DNA from: an uncultured Clostridia bacterium
Lineage (GTDB): Bacteria; Bacillota; Clostridia; Christensenellales; Borkfalkiaceae
Assembly (NCBI GenBank): GCA_947630705.1
Contig: CANRIK010000002.1
Span: 1 to 64,000, forward strand
Direction of reading: 5' to 3'
Length of the DNA: 64,000 nucleotides
Part shown: piece by piece, positions 1 through 9,129 of the stretch
How positions within the stretch are numbered: position 1 is the first letter of the stretch
Layout of the letters: the number at the start of each line of letters is the position of its first letter
Program-made: the position numbers and the translations under genes
Notes under the pieces: generated by a model
Told to the model about the DNA's origin: nothing
The model's input: only the letters and a program-made list of their open reading frames with translations
Database searches by the model: none

Positions 1-3000
1 AGGCTCGTGCCACTGAACGCCCTATCACCGATAGTTTCAAGTTTGCTATTATTGCCAAAATAAACGCTTGTAAGGCTTGTGCAATTAAGGAACGCATACC
101 TACTGATAAAGGTAACGCTGTCGGGTATGGTTACGCTTGTAAGGCTCGTGCCACTGAACGCCCTATCACCGATAGTTTCAAGTTTGGAATTATTTCCGAA
201 ATTTACGCTTGCAAGGCCTTTACAACCATTGAACGCTTCCTTACCAATAGAAGTCACACTGTCGGGTATGGTTATGCTTTTAAGGCTTGTGCAATTAAGG
301 AACGCATTATCTGCAATTCCCTTTGTGTCTGGCCTTAAATTTACAGAAGTTACATTATTATCACAACCCACAACCCATTTGTCAACATAATGTACGCCGT
401 CTTGTATTTGCACTAATACCGTGCCGCTGAACGCATAGCTGCCGATAGAGGTAACGCTGTCGGGTATGGTTATGCTTGTAAGGTTACTGCACTGTTCGAA
501 CGCCTGTACGCCGATATAAGTAACAGAGTTGGGTATAGTTATGTTTTTAAGGCTTGTACAATACCAGAACGCACAATCTGCAATTCCCTTTGTGTCTGGC
601 CTTAAATTTACAGAGGTTACATTATTATCACAACCCACAACCCATTTGTCAACATAATGTACGCCGTCTTGTATTTGCACTAATACCGTGCCGCTGAACG
701 CATAGCTGCCGATAGAGGTAACGCTGTCGGGTATGGTTATGCTCGTAAGTTTTGTGCAACCCTTAAATGCTCTACTGGATATAGATGTAACGCCGTTCGG
801 TATTGTAACCGAAGTTTTTGCCGCCGGAACTCGTATCAAATATTTTTTATTTTTATCATACAAAATTCCGTCCTGACTTGAATATTCGGGATTGTTTGCG
901 TCAACCGTAATACTTTCAAGGTTTGTGCAACCGGCAAAATTTTCATTGGAGAAAGAATAATCTAAAAAAGTAACGCTGGCCGGTATTGTTACTTTGGTTA
1001 TTCTATTATCATTGTAAAAAGCATAATAATAAATCTTATAATTTTTACCATCTAATTTATCGGGCAGCTGCAACTCTGTATCATTGCCTTCATATCCCAA
1101 CAAATAGACGGTTTCGTCGTTCTCGTAAATTATATAACCATCTAAATTTTTTATTTTGCTTTCTTGGGCGGAATTTACTACGTTCTTGGCATACGCCGCC
1201 ACGTAACCGTAAGAGATTCCTTCCTTTACAATGGATAACTTTGATAAATTTACAACTTCTATTAATTTAACGCACCGCCTGAATGCTTCATAATCGATGG
1301 AAGTAATATTTTCGTGAATGATAACACGTTCAAGGCAGTAGCAACCGTCAAAAGCAAGATTTTTTATTTTAGTTATTTCTGTTGGTATATCCAGCGATGT
1401 TAGAAGTTTATCGTTCAAATAAAGATTATGAGCCATACTCAACGGATTCGAATAAAATTCGATATTAAACCATGATTTCAAATCCGTTATATAAACTCCC
1501 GTAAGGTTCTCGCAACCTTCAAACGCCTCATAGCCGATAGCAGTAATACTGCTCGGCAGTGATATGCTTGTAAGGTTTTTGCAACCATAGAATGCTTTAT
1601 CTGCAATACCTTTTGTGTCCGGCTTTAAAGTTACCGAAGTTACGGTTTTGTCACAATCTATTATCCATTTATCAACATACTGTAATCCGTTTTGAGTTTG
1701 TATTATTTGTGTACGACCTTTGAACGCCTCGTCACTTATGTAAGTCACGCTGTCGGGTATTGTAACATTTCCTTTTATTGCTTTGGGAACATATTCGATT
1801 TTAGTCATGTTTTTGTCATACAAAATTCCGTCCTGACTCGTATATTCGGAATTGTTTGCGTCAACCGTAATACTTTCAAGGCTTGCAAGATCTACATAAT
1901 CCAAATCATCGACATAATCCAAATCATAGATTTCCGTAACGCCGCCGCCTATGGATATACTTGCAAGATTTATGCAATCCCTGAATGCATTCATGTAGAT
2001 AGAAGTCACACTGTTGCCCGTATCAATTCTTTTAAGGTTTGTGCAACCCTCGAATGTGCCCATATCGATAAAAGTAATTCCGTTACCTATGGTTATGCCT
2101 TCAATATTTGCGCGGCCATGGAACGCAGAACCGTCGAAATAAAGGCCGGCGGCATTATCGCAGATAGGAGTTACAACACTGTCGGGTATTGTAATATCGC
2201 CCTTTATTGCTTTGGGTACATATTCGATTTGAGTTATGTTTTTATCATACAAAATTCCGTCCCTACTTGAATATACGGGATTGTTTGCGTCAACCGTAAT
2301 ACTTTCAAGGCTTGAATGGACATAATCCAAACTGCCATAACCTAAACCATAGATTTCAGTAACGCCGCTGCCTATGGATATGCTTGTAAGATTTATGCAA
2401 TCCTTGAATGTATCCAAGTCGATAAATGTAAAGCCGTTGCCCATAGTTATGCTCTCAATACTCGTGCAATCTGCAAACGCCTCATAAGAGATAGAAGTGA
2501 CACTGTCGGGCACAACGACGGAAGTTATTTTTTTAGGAACGAAAAGCAGTTCTGTCATTTCCTTATTGTAGATAATACCATCTATAATCGAATAATGATA
2601 CTCGCTTCTTATAATATTAATACTTTCAAGATTAATACAACCTTTGAATATTTCCGGAAAAATATAAAAGTAGTCTCCGTTTTCTATCGTTACGGTTTTA
2701 AGATCAGTACATTCACCGAACGCACTTTGACCCATAGAGTAAATGCTGTGTAGCGTTATGCTTTCAAGATTTTTACAGCCGTAGAACGCATAGTCGCCGA
2801 TAGTATGAATTTTGTCCGAAAGACTTATACTTTCAAGATTCGTGTAACCGTAGAGCGCATAATCATCGATAATAAAAACGTTATCGGGTATGGTTACCGA
2901 CTTTTTAGTTTGCAGAACACATTTTATTTCCGTTTTATTTCTGTTATAGAGTATTCCGTCTTCGTAATAATAAAAATTATTACCTGAGTTTATGAAAATA

Positions 3001-3671
3001 TTTTTGAGGTTTAAGCAGTTTGTAAACACCCTGTTGCCGATAGAATTAAGTCCTTCCTGAAAAGTTATACTTTCAAGATTCGTGCAGTTCGCAAACGCTT
3101 CGTCGCCTATGGAAGTAATATTTTTGCTTAAAACTATGCTTGTAAGATTTTCACAATCGGCAAACGCACCTTCATCTATGGCAGTCACGGGCAGACCTTT
3201 ATAACCGTAAGGTAAGACTATTTCGGCTTCTTTGGAATTTCCTATACCACTGACGCTGTATGAATTATTGCTCTCGTTTAAAGTATATTTCAAATTTTGG
3301 GTATAATCCCAAACGCTACTGCAAGCAAGGCATTGATTGCTTTCGGCGTAGGTATGTGCGTCAGGGTCAATTTCCGTTTTGCGTTTTTCATAATGCAGGG
3401 AACTGAGTTTGCAATAGCGGATCTCTTCGCCCTCCGAAACGCATGTGGCCTTGGTTATAACTTGCCAATCACCCCAAACGTGGTTACATTCACCCGAGGC
3501 GCCTTGTTTCCCCGACGAATTTTCACTGCTCTGTTCATTTTCGTTATTGGAATTTGACAAGTCGTTATCTTGTTGATTATTATCATCCTTTTCAAAGCAT
3601 GCCGAGAATGCAAAGGCGCAACATAGGGTCGCGGCAAAGCTCAATAGAAGAATGATCAGTTTCTTTTTCAT
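1..3671 (-). CDS. BspA-type leucine-rich-repeat lipoprotein (partial, 3' end outside window)
   Basis: The minus-strand frame starting at the ATG 3669-3671 stays open to the left edge, giving at least 1,223 residues. It opens with KKKLI, a hydrophobic stretch and the lipobox F-S-A-C, so a lipid-anchored surface protein is expected. An acidic/Asn-rich linker and a Cys-rich segment (CNHVWGDW, later CLACSSVW) follow, then many BspA-type (LRR_5) repeats of the form 'I-G-x-x-A-F-x-x-C-x-x-L-T-S-I-x-I-P'. The start follows GGAG (ggagaaagcATG). Such proteins are usually cell-surface adhesins or carbohydrate/protein-binding proteins; the ligand cannot be told. The C-terminus is missing from the window. 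The gene contains near-identical internal duplications (309-476 and 576-743). It follows a leader with a terminator directly before the start codon. Confidence 0.9.
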   Translation of the reverse strand, partial: MKKKLIILLLSFAATLCCAFAFSACFEKDDNNQQDNDLSNSNNENEQSSENSSGKQGASGECNHVWGDWQVITKATCVSEGEEIRYCKLSSLHYEKRKTEIDPDAHTYAESNQCLACSSVWDYTQNLKYTLNESNNSYSVSGIGNSKEAEIVLPYGYKGLPVTAIDEGAFADCENLTSIVLSKNITSIGDEAFANCTNLESITFQEGLNSIGNRVFTNCLNLKNIFINSGNNFYYYEDGILYNRNKTEIKCVLQTKKSVTIPDNVFIIDDYALYGYTNLESISLSDKIHTIGDYAFYGCKNLESITLHSIYSMGQSAFGECTDLKTVTIENGDYFYIFPEIFKGCINLESINIIRSEYHYSIIDGIIYNKEMTELLFVPKKITSVVVPDSVTSISYEAFADCTSIESITMGNGFTFIDLDTFKDCINLTSISIGSGVTEIYGLGYGSLDYVHSSLESITVDANNPVYSSRDGILYDKNITQIEYVPKAIKGDITIPDSVVTPICDNAAGLYFDGSAFHGRANIEGITIGNGITFIDMGTFEGCTNLKRIDTGNSVTSIYMNAFRDCINLASISIGGGVTEIYDLDYVDDLDYVDLASLESITVDANNSEYTSQDGILYDKNMTKIEYVPKAIKGNVTIPDSVTYISDEAFKGRTQIIQTQNGLQYVDKWIIDCDKTVTSVTLKPDTKGIADKAFYGCKNLTSISLPSSITAIGYEAFEGCENLTGVYITDLKSWFNIEFYSNPLSMAHNLYLNDKLLTSLDIPTEITKIKNLAFDGCYCLERVIIHENITSIDYEAFRRCVKLIEVVNLSKLSIVKEGISYGYVAAYAKNVVNSAQESKIKNLDGYIIYENDETVYLLGYEGNDTELQLPDKLDGKNYKIYYYAFYNDNRITKVTIPASVTFLDYSFSNENFAGCTNLESITVDANNPEYSSQDGILYDKNKKYLIRVPAAKTSVTIPNGVTSISSRAFKGCTKLTSITIPDSVTSIGSYAFSGTVLVQIQDGVHYVDKWVVGCDNNVTSVNLRPDTKGIADCAFWYCTSLKNITIPNSVTYIGVQAFEQCSNLTSITIPDSVTSIGSYAFSGTVLVQIQDGVHYVDKWVVGCDNNVTSVNLRPDTKGIADNAFLNCTSLKSITIPDSVTSIGKEAFNGCKGLASVNFGNNSKLETIGDRAFSGTSLTSVTIPDSVTFISRYAFLNCTSLTSVYFGNNSKLETIGDRAFSGTS
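309..743. repeat. 168-bp direct repeat inside the LRR gene (309-476 and 576-743)
   Basis: Positions 309-476 and 576-743 are almost identical (I see one mismatch) with an offset of 267 bp, exactly 89 codons, so the copy keeps frame. A second duplicated block is at 2-45 and 143-186, offset 141 bp (47 codons). Both look like recent in-frame expansions of LRR units. Confidence 0.85.
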
Positions 3672-3689
3672 GCTTTCTCCTTTTGTGCG

Positions 3690-3725
3690 GTAAAAAAATA
3701 AGGTGTGCTCCCGAAAGAGCACACC
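3690..3725 (-). terminator. Intrinsic terminator in the leader of the LRR lipoprotein gene
   Basis: On the minus strand a perfect 9-bp stem (GGTGTGCTC / GAGCACACC, 3702-3725) with a 6-nt loop is followed by TTATTTTTTT. It ends about 20 nt before the ATG of the LRR gene and about 235 nt downstream of a good promoter, so transcripts would stop here unless the hairpin is prevented from forming. Confidence 0.75.
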
Positions 3726-3730
3726 GCACG

Positions 3731-3927
3731 GTATCTCTTACGGTCACCACACCATAGAAACTTCCTGTACGATCGGATTTAAATCGGTCAACAAAAGCAA
3801 TAGAGATACGCAATGCCATTTCTTTTTGCTCTTGTTGACGTACAGAGAAAAATTTATACCCAAAAAAGCGATATAATTTGCCGTCAAAAATTTCGTAAAC
3901 GAAAAAAAGCATAAAAATACCGTACAG
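3731..3927 (-). ncRNA. Candidate structured leader RNA (attenuator-like) upstream of the LRR gene
   Basis: Between the promoter at 3959-3987 and the terminator at 3690-3725 lie long complementary segments. An 8-nt pair (3832-3839 with 3787-3794) interleaves with another 8-nt pair (3802-3809 with 3731-3738), so they are mutually exclusive or form a pseudoknot. The 7-mer CTGTACG occurs twice (rc at 3921-3927 and 3839-3845) and its complement once (3765-3771). No T-box or known riboswitch consensus was recognised. A 131-codon frame crosses the promoter and terminator and does not look like a protein. Confidence 0.4.
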
Positions 3928-3958
3928 AGATATTAAGTTTCTATAATGTGGTAGTTTT

Positions 3959-3987
3959 ACTATATCACCGCGTGAAAAATTTGTCAA
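3959..3987 (-). promoter_or_regulatory. Sigma-A promoter for the LRR gene leader
   Basis: Minus strand: -35 TTGACA (3982-3987), 17-bp spacer, -10 TATAGT (3959-3964). Transcription would start near 3952 and run through the structured leader toward the LRR gene. The rest of 3988-4127 shows nothing I recognise. Confidence 0.75.
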
Positions 3988-4115
3988 GGCTACGCCGATA
4001 ATTCTGCGGCAAACGAAGTTTGAAAAGTCGTCAAGACGCGCCGCGCACGGTCAGAGTTTGCTCCGGATTACGCGTACGGGCGGATTTGCTCCGAATAATT
4101 TTTAAAAATCATATA

Positions 4116-4152
4116 GGGCACAAAGAAATCCCAAGCGCGGAACGCTTGGGAT
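4116..4152 (-). terminator. Terminator of the GH43-MATE-deacetylase-kduD operon
   Basis: A 10-bp perfect stem (4128-4137 with 4143-4152) with a 5-nt loop follows the kduD stop on the minus strand; the T-tract is weak (ttcttt). Confidence 0.6.
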
Positions 4153-4193
4153 CGAGTTTGAATTTAAAACCATATTTTTAATTTGCGACTGTA

Positions 4194-4946
4194 TTATCTG
4201 CCCAGCCAGCCGCCGTCTACTGCGACGGTAAAGCCGTTCACGTAGTCCGAAGCCGCGGAAGCGAGGAACACCGCCGCACCTTCGAGGTCTGCCGGAGTGC
4301 CCCATCTGCCGGCGGGTATCCGCGCGAGGATATCGGCGGAACGCTCCTCGTCCTGACGGAGAGCCTGCGTGTTGTTGGTGGCCATATACCCGGGAGCTAT
4401 GCCGTTTACGTTTATGCCGTACTTCGCCCATTCGTTGGCAAGGCACATAGTAACTCCCTTAATTGCAGATTTCGAAGCCGTGTAAGAGGGCACGCGTATG
4501 CCGCCCTGATATGCGAGCATGGAAGCTATGTTAATTATCTTGCCGCCTTCGCCCTGTTTCATAAATTGACGGGCGACCGCTTGCGAGAGGAAGAAAACCG
4601 TCTTTAAGTTCACGTTCAGAACGGTATCCCAATTCTCCTCGGAAAATTCTATGCTGTCCTGCCTCTTTATTACTCCGGCGTTGTTTACGAGTATGTCTAT
4701 TCTTCCGAATTTATTCAAAGTTTCCTCTATTACGCGAGGGATAACGTCGCATGTGGAGAGGTCGGCTATTACGTTATAGAAGCTGTCGCCGAGCATTTCG
4801 GCCGTTTCCGTGCTGGGTCTGCGCGAAACTCCGACAACTTTTGCTCCGGCTTCCGCGTATGCCCTGCATATGCCCTGACCGAGGCCGGTATTGCTGCCCG
4901 TCACGATGGCGACCTTTCCGTCAAGTTTAAACAAATCGAGAATCAT
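4194..4946 (-). CDS. kduD: 2-deoxy-D-gluconate 3-dehydrogenase-like SDR oxidoreductase (KduD family)
   Basis: A 250-residue short-chain dehydrogenase. Near the N-terminus is the Rossmann motif TGSNTGLGQG, then NNAGV in the middle, the catalytic Ser/Tyr/Lys set (I-I-N-I-A-S then Y-T-A-S-K-S) and the C-terminal GFTVAVDGGWLGR typical of the family. KduD oxidises 2-deoxy-D-gluconate / interconverts uronate-derived keto sugars in pectin or uronate breakdown. The start at 4946 follows a strong GGAGG; an ATG-like codon 11 residues upstream lacks an SD. It is the last gene of a minus-strand operon with a polysaccharide deacetylase, a MATE transporter and a GH43 enzyme, which agrees with plant-polysaccharide use. 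Exact substrate is inferred; other gluconate 5-dehydrogenase-type SDRs are similar. Confidence 0.8.
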   Translation of the reverse strand: MILDLFKLDGKVAIVTGSNTGLGQGICRAYAEAGAKVVGVSRRPSTETAEMLGDSFYNVIADLSTCDVIPRVIEETLNKFGRIDILVNNAGVIKRQDSIEFSEENWDTVLNVNLKTVFFLSQAVARQFMKQGEGGKIINIASMLAYQGGIRVPSYTASKSAIKGVTMCLANEWAKYGINVNGIAPGYMATNNTQALRQDEERSADILARIPAGRWGTPADLEGAAVFLASAASDYVNGFTVAVDGGWLGR

Positions 4947-5032
4947 GGTAAAATTTTCCTCCAAAATCATTTTTATCAATCATACAATATTTTCGGCGAG
5001 TTTGCAAGAATGTTTTTGAAATTTATCGGCAG

Positions 5033-5890
5033 TTATAGTTCTCTTTCGAACAAAACGGTCTCCGAAGGCCCGATTTTATATGACCTGCCGCGTATTTCCA
5101 ACCATACGGCGCGCGCGGAAGGATTGAAAACCCTCTCTCCGTCCATGGAAAAAACGAGAGAGTTATATGCCTGTACATAGTCGTATATCTCTATATTAGT
5201 GGCATACCATATGTCCTTTCTGCCGCCCAACATGTCGGCTACTCTTTCAATCAAGTCCCAATTCCCGTCGTCGTCGAATTCGTAGCTGTGCCCCCAAATG
5301 TACATGAGCAGAGGCTCGCGGTGTTTGAATTCGCCGAGGGGGTCCTGATTGAGGAATTTTTCCGCAAGCGGAAGAAGTTGGGGGTCGGTGTGGTGGCAGG
5401 TGGGATTCCATTGCAGAAAATTTTCGGGAAGGGCAAAGTCATAAGTCGCAGAAGTCGTTCTGGCGTATGCCACTCCGAGAGCCGGAAGGACTTCGAGCAC
5501 GCGTTTATTGCAGCCGTTGTAGGCGTACGCCAGACCGCGTACTATTCTGCCGAATTTGTTTTCGAGATATACTCTGTTCTGAACCAATTCGTTGACGGCT
5601 TCGGGCAAAGGAACCTTGTCCAAAAATATGTGCCTCGCGCCGTGGAGAGCTATTTCGTGAGGCTGATTGTAAAAGGTGAGATAGGTCTGCTCCTCATCCA
5701 TTCTGTCGTGCCAACGCTCACAGCCGAACAGCATACTGTTGAGGTTGAAAGTGCCCTTCAACCCGTGGCGGTTTAAAATTTCGAGAAGTCGTTTGTCCGC
5801 TTTCACTCCGTCGTCGTAGCTGAAAGTGAGCGCCTTATTCAGACCTTCCGGAAAACGCATATATTTTTCTTCGAACATCTGACGGAACAT
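5033..5890 (-). CDS. Polysaccharide deacetylase (NodB-homology) family protein
   Basis: A 285-residue protein with the NodB-homology motif ALTFSYDDG at about residues 20-28 (the first Asp is the expected catalytic base) and the H-x-x-x-H-type segment E-I-A-L-H-G-A-R-H around 77-87 for metal binding. Further on, A-Y-A-Y-N-G (about 120) and W-G-H-S-Y-E-F (about 205) match later family motifs. No signal peptide is seen, so a cytoplasmic carbohydrate esterase role is likely rather than peptidoglycan deacetylation. The start at 5890 has AGGAGGG 7 nt upstream. It begins 13 bp after the MATE gene and is probably cotranscribed with GH43 and kduD, suggesting action on deacetylation of imported oligosaccharides (inference). 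Confidence 0.75.
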   Translation of the reverse strand: MFRQMFEEKYMRFPEGLNKALTFSYDDGVKADKRLLEILNRHGLKGTFNLNSMLFGCERWHDRMDEEQTYLTFYNQPHEIALHGARHIFLDKVPLPEAVNELVQNRVYLENKFGRIVRGLAYAYNGCNKRVLEVLPALGVAYARTTSATYDFALPENFLQWNPTCHHTDPQLLPLAEKFLNQDPLGEFKHREPLLMYIWGHSYEFDDDGNWDLIERVADMLGGRKDIWYATNIEIYDYVQAYNSLVFSMDGERVFNPSARAVWLEIRGRSYKIGPSETVLFEREL

Positions 5891-5902
5891 TGCGTATCCC
5901 TC

Positions 5903-7396
5903 CTATTTGCCGTAATTGCAGAACGTGCCCTCGCAGGAAACCGAGGCTTCGGTTTTGAGCATTCCGGAAGATTTCTTCCATCTGCCCGAAAGAAATCTGC
6001 CCGTGAACAGAATAGAACGAACTACCCAGTCGGTTACCATGCCTATCCACAGTCCGAGCGCGCCGAGGTGACAGTTGGCCCAGTCGCAGGTAAGCACGTA
6101 GCAGAGTCCGACTCGGAATATGACCATAGAGGCAATAGCCGCTATCATAACGTATTTCACGTCGCTCGTCGCTTTCAGCACGGCCGGCATGCCGAACGAC
6201 AGCGGATATGTCAAAAATTGGAAAGCGAGGCACAGGCACAGACACTGCCAAGCCTGATCGCGAGCGGCGTCCGGAACGTTGTAGGCATAGTTGATAAGCA
6301 GGGGGGATATCGCCCATATGAGAGCAACGCACAGCGCGTTGCCGGCATAAGAGAACAGTATCATCTTGCGGATATAGTATCTTACCTGACCTATATCGCC
6401 CGTGCCCACCGCCTGTCCCACAACCGTGAGTATGGCGGTATTCAGACCGTTGCCGACGATAGAACTCATCGTGTTTATGTTATAGGCGACCGAGTTCGCG
6501 GCTGTGGCGTAGTTGGTTATGTTCTGGGGGTCGAGGTTGAGGGGGTTGCCGTCAAGAAATACTCGGTAACTGGCTATTGATATAAAGGCTATTACGAGGA
6601 TTTTACCCAGCTGGAAGAGGGAATTCTCTATGCCGCTGGGTACGGCGAGTTTCAGAATTTTGCCGAGCTGTCTGCCGTTGAAGCGGAACCGCTCGAATAC
6701 CTTTATGCGGACGAGGTTGTCCTTCCGCGTCATCAGAAACAGCGTAAATCCGGCCGGAAACATGCGCGCAAGCAGAGTGCCGAGCGCAACGCCTATTACC
6801 GCAAGGTTGGCGGCATATATGAAGATGGCATTGAAAATTATGTTGAGGAAGAAACTTATTATGCCCGAAAGCATGGTGTTCATGCTCTTGCGTTGAGCGC
6901 GAAGAAGCGCCGCGCAACAGTTGAATATGGCAAGAAATGGATAGCTCGCCGCCATTATCATAAAGTATTGGCTTGCGTAATCGATTGTGTTGGGAGGAGC
7001 TTCGTTGAAAAGGAGCAGAATTATCTGCCTGTTGAACACCATACACACCACCATTACCACTATGGAGATGATGAGCATTATTACCGCAAGCTGTTTGGCC
7101 GATTTATTGGCCTCCTCCCTCCTGCCGGCGCCTAAAAACTGCGAAGTCAATATTGCGCCGCCGGCGCCGAACGCGGTGAAAAGCTGTATCAGAAGGTTTG
7201 ACACCTGATCCACCGAAGTTATCGCCGAAACAATGTCTCCGCCGGCCGCGTCCTTGGCATGAGAGGCCATTACGCCGTCTATCATTCCCAACGACATGGA
7301 GAGCGCAGACTCTATCACAATCGGGATAATGAGCACGAACAGAGCCTTGTTCGTAAAAAGGGTGTATTTTGTTTTGGTTTTAACTCTGTCGGACAT
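5903..7396 (-). CDS. MATE family efflux/antiport transporter
   Basis: A 497-residue polytopic membrane protein with about 12 hydrophobic segments. The N-terminal LFTNKALFVLIIPIVIES and the later Q-F-L-G-A-G-R-R-E-E-A loop, plus its repeat Q-A-V-G-T-G-D-I in the second half, are characteristic of the MatE domain repeat. These pumps export compounds by Na+ or H+ antiport. It lies between the GH43 gene (62 bp upstream) and the deacetylase gene (12 bp downstream) in a carbohydrate operon, so it may export a sugar-related or toxic product rather than a drug; the substrate cannot be read. The nearest AGGAGG is 18 nt upstream of the chosen ATG, which is long, so the start is less sure. Confidence 0.85.
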   Translation of the reverse strand: MSDRVKTKTKYTLFTNKALFVLIIPIVIESALSMSLGMIDGVMASHAKDAAGGDIVSAITSVDQVSNLLIQLFTAFGAGGAILTSQFLGAGRREEANKSAKQLAVIMLIISIVVMVVCMVFNRQIILLLFNEAPPNTIDYASQYFMIMAASYPFLAIFNCCAALLRAQRKSMNTMLSGIISFFLNIIFNAIFIYAANLAVIGVALGTLLARMFPAGFTLFLMTRKDNLVRIKVFERFRFNGRQLGKILKLAVPSGIENSLFQLGKILVIAFISIASYRVFLDGNPLNLDPQNITNYATAANSVAYNINTMSSIVGNGLNTAILTVVGQAVGTGDIGQVRYYIRKMILFSYAGNALCVALIWAISPLLINYAYNVPDAARDQAWQCLCLCLAFQFLTYPLSFGMPAVLKATSDVKYVMIAAIASMVIFRVGLCYVLTCDWANCHLGALGLWIGMVTDWVVRSILFTGRFLSGRWKKSSGMLKTEASVSCEGTFCNYGK

Positions 7397-7458
7397 ATTC
7401 TTTCCCGAATGAGTCCTCCTTGAATATGAATTTCGTTTTGAATATCAATTTTGTTTTT

Positions 7459-8949
7459 TCAGCGGTTGACGGGCGTAACGCGGAAAAATTTGAACGTTCC
7501 GCAGCCCTTCGAATTTACGTTCGAACGGGCATATATGCCCAGCTTTGCGCCTACCCAACGGCCGGCCGAGGCGTAGAATTTTTTCGTGAAAGCGCTTCCG
7601 CCGAACGTGTATTTTATCGCGAGACGGTGAGGCTCCTCATATCTCGCGCTTATCTGGAACGTCACGTAATTATCGTTGTAAGGCTGACTGCGGCAGAGCG
7701 TTTCGTCCTCGGCTCCGCCTATCGTGCCCTTGCGTATTTCGAGATAATTCTGACCCTCGGATCTGACCACGCAGATATACGAGTACTCCTTACCGAACAC
7801 TGTGAAGCCCACTTCGTCGCCGTCGTTTACGAGATTGAGCCTGCACTTGCACTTCGCCGAAAAATTTTTGTATTTTATCTTCTGCATAAAAAGCTGCGGA
7901 AGATCTGAAAGCGCGCTTTCGGGATAATATGCACAGTTGAGTTTCAAGCCGTTTTTGAAGGAATACCATTCCTCCTTCAAATTGGCCGGAGTCTGCCAGA
8001 TGAGGGAGAGCCTGCCGCCGTCGAACTCGTCGTTAGCGCTTATGTTATAGCCCGTCTCGATATCCACGGGATAATCTCCGGATTGCACGGGCACTCCCGG
8101 AAGGTTATCGTCGTCCGCCTCGCCGCAGAGCACCCAATCGTTGACCCAGCGCGCCGGTTGAAGGTGCACTATTCTGCCGAAAGGTCCCATCTGCTGGAAG
8201 TGCATGAAAGCCCAGCGTTTGCCCTCGTCGTCGAGGTCTATGAGCGCACCCTGATGGGGGCCGTTTACAGCGGTATCGCCCTGCCGCAAGATTATTTTAC
8301 TCTCGTAGGGGCCGTAGATCTTCTCCGAACGCAGCGCGGTCTGCCAACCCGTGCCCACTCCGCCGGCCGGCGCAAGAATGTAAAAATATTTGCCGTGCCT
8401 GTAAAATTTGGGGCCCTCTATATTGGGATTATGGTCGTGGCCGTCGTATATAAAGGCGTATCTTTCGGCCGGCGTCTTTAAGTCGGCGTCCGTTTCGAAT
8501 ACGGCGAGCTTGGAATTGAAGCCCGCGCGACTCTTCGCAAAGGCAAAAACCACATAGCACTTCCCGTGAGCCCATATGGGGCAGGGGTCCTCGTAACCCT
8601 TGCCGACGAGGAGGGGACGCATCAGCGACCACCTGCCGTAGGGATCCGAAGTCTCCGAAACGAATATCCCCTCGTCGGGAAAGGGAATGAGGCAATAAAA
8701 TTTGCCGTTGTTGTAACGTATGGACGGAGCCCATGCCCCATCGCCGTGACATACCTTGTCGAACCTTTCAAAGGGTATTTTGGGCAATACGTAGTTGATT
8801 ATTTCCCATTCCACAAGGTTTTTGGAGTGCAGAACGGGCACTCCCGGCACATGATTGAAAGAGGACGCGACCATATAGAAATCTTCTCCGACGCGGATTA
8901 CGTCGGGATCCGAATAATCTGCAAACAAAACCGGATTTTCATATCTCAT
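7459..8949 (-). CDS. Glycoside hydrolase family 43 (beta-xylosidase / alpha-L-arabinofuranosidase type)
   Basis: A 496-residue cytoplasmic enzyme without signal peptide. The N-terminal five-bladed propeller domain shows F-A-D-Y-S-D-P-D-V-I (residues 9-18, catalytic Asp base), G-Y-E-D-P-C-P-I-W (near 120, pKa-modulating Asp) and N-I-E-G-P-K (near 178, general acid Glu). From about residue 305 a beta-sandwich C-terminal domain typical of GH43 xylosidases begins (N-D-E-F-D-G-G-R-L-S-L-I-W-Q-T-P). It would release xylose or arabinose from hemicellulose oligosaccharides. It is the first gene of a four-gene operon. The start has AAGGAG upstream and a TTGATT-N17-TAAAAT promoter lies at 9001-9029. 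Subfamily and linkage cannot be assigned by eye. Confidence 0.88.
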   Translation of the reverse strand: MRYENPVLFADYSDPDVIRVGEDFYMVASSFNHVPGVPVLHSKNLVEWEIINYVLPKIPFERFDKVCHGDGAWAPSIRYNNGKFYCLIPFPDEGIFVSETSDPYGRWSLMRPLLVGKGYEDPCPIWAHGKCYVVFAFAKSRAGFNSKLAVFETDADLKTPAERYAFIYDGHDHNPNIEGPKFYRHGKYFYILAPAGGVGTGWQTALRSEKIYGPYESKIILRQGDTAVNGPHQGALIDLDDEGKRWAFMHFQQMGPFGRIVHLQPARWVNDWVLCGEADDDNLPGVPVQSGDYPVDIETGYNISANDEFDGGRLSLIWQTPANLKEEWYSFKNGLKLNCAYYPESALSDLPQLFMQKIKYKNFSAKCKCRLNLVNDGDEVGFTVFGKEYSYICVVRSEGQNYLEIRKGTIGGAEDETLCRSQPYNDNYVTFQISARYEEPHRLAIKYTFGGSAFTKKFYASAGRWVGAKLGIYARSNVNSKGCGTFKFFRVTPVNR

Positions 8950-9000
8950 CTCTGAAAATTCTCCTTCGCGCGAACGCGGACGATAAATTTGACTTTTTCA

Positions 9001-9029
9001 TTTTATCACTTCCTCGCCGTTTAATCAAC
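9001..9029 (-). promoter_or_regulatory. Promoter of the GH43 operon
   Basis: Minus strand: -35 TTGATT (9024-9029), 17-bp spacer, -10 TAAAAT (9001-9006), about 50 nt before the GH43 start. Confidence 0.6.
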
Positions 9030-9069
9030 ATTTTCACCGAATTTTCAACTTTACTATTTCAATAAAATT

Positions 9070-9111
9070 TCAAAAAACGAAAAGACGGCCGTCTCAAAAG
9101 CGAGATGGCCG
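9070..9111 (-). terminator. Terminator of the zinc-ribbon membrane protein gene
   Basis: A 10-bp stem (9086-9095 with 9102-9111, one G-U pair) followed on the minus strand by TCTTTTCGTTTTTT. Confidence 0.7.
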
Positions 9112-9129
9112 CAATTATACTCATAAAAA

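Noticed and set aside
1-3300. Regular DNA repeats that could be taken for a CRISPR or satellite array
   Set aside because: Spacing and sequence follow LRR codons on the minus strand, and units vary as protein repeats do.
3592-3987. 131-codon minus-strand frame over the LRR leader
   Set aside because: It begins inside the -35 box, crosses the terminator and overlaps the LRR start in another frame; better explained as structured leader RNA.
3690-3990. T-box or known riboswitch in the LRR leader
   Set aside because: No T-box consensus or other recognisable riboswitch core was found.
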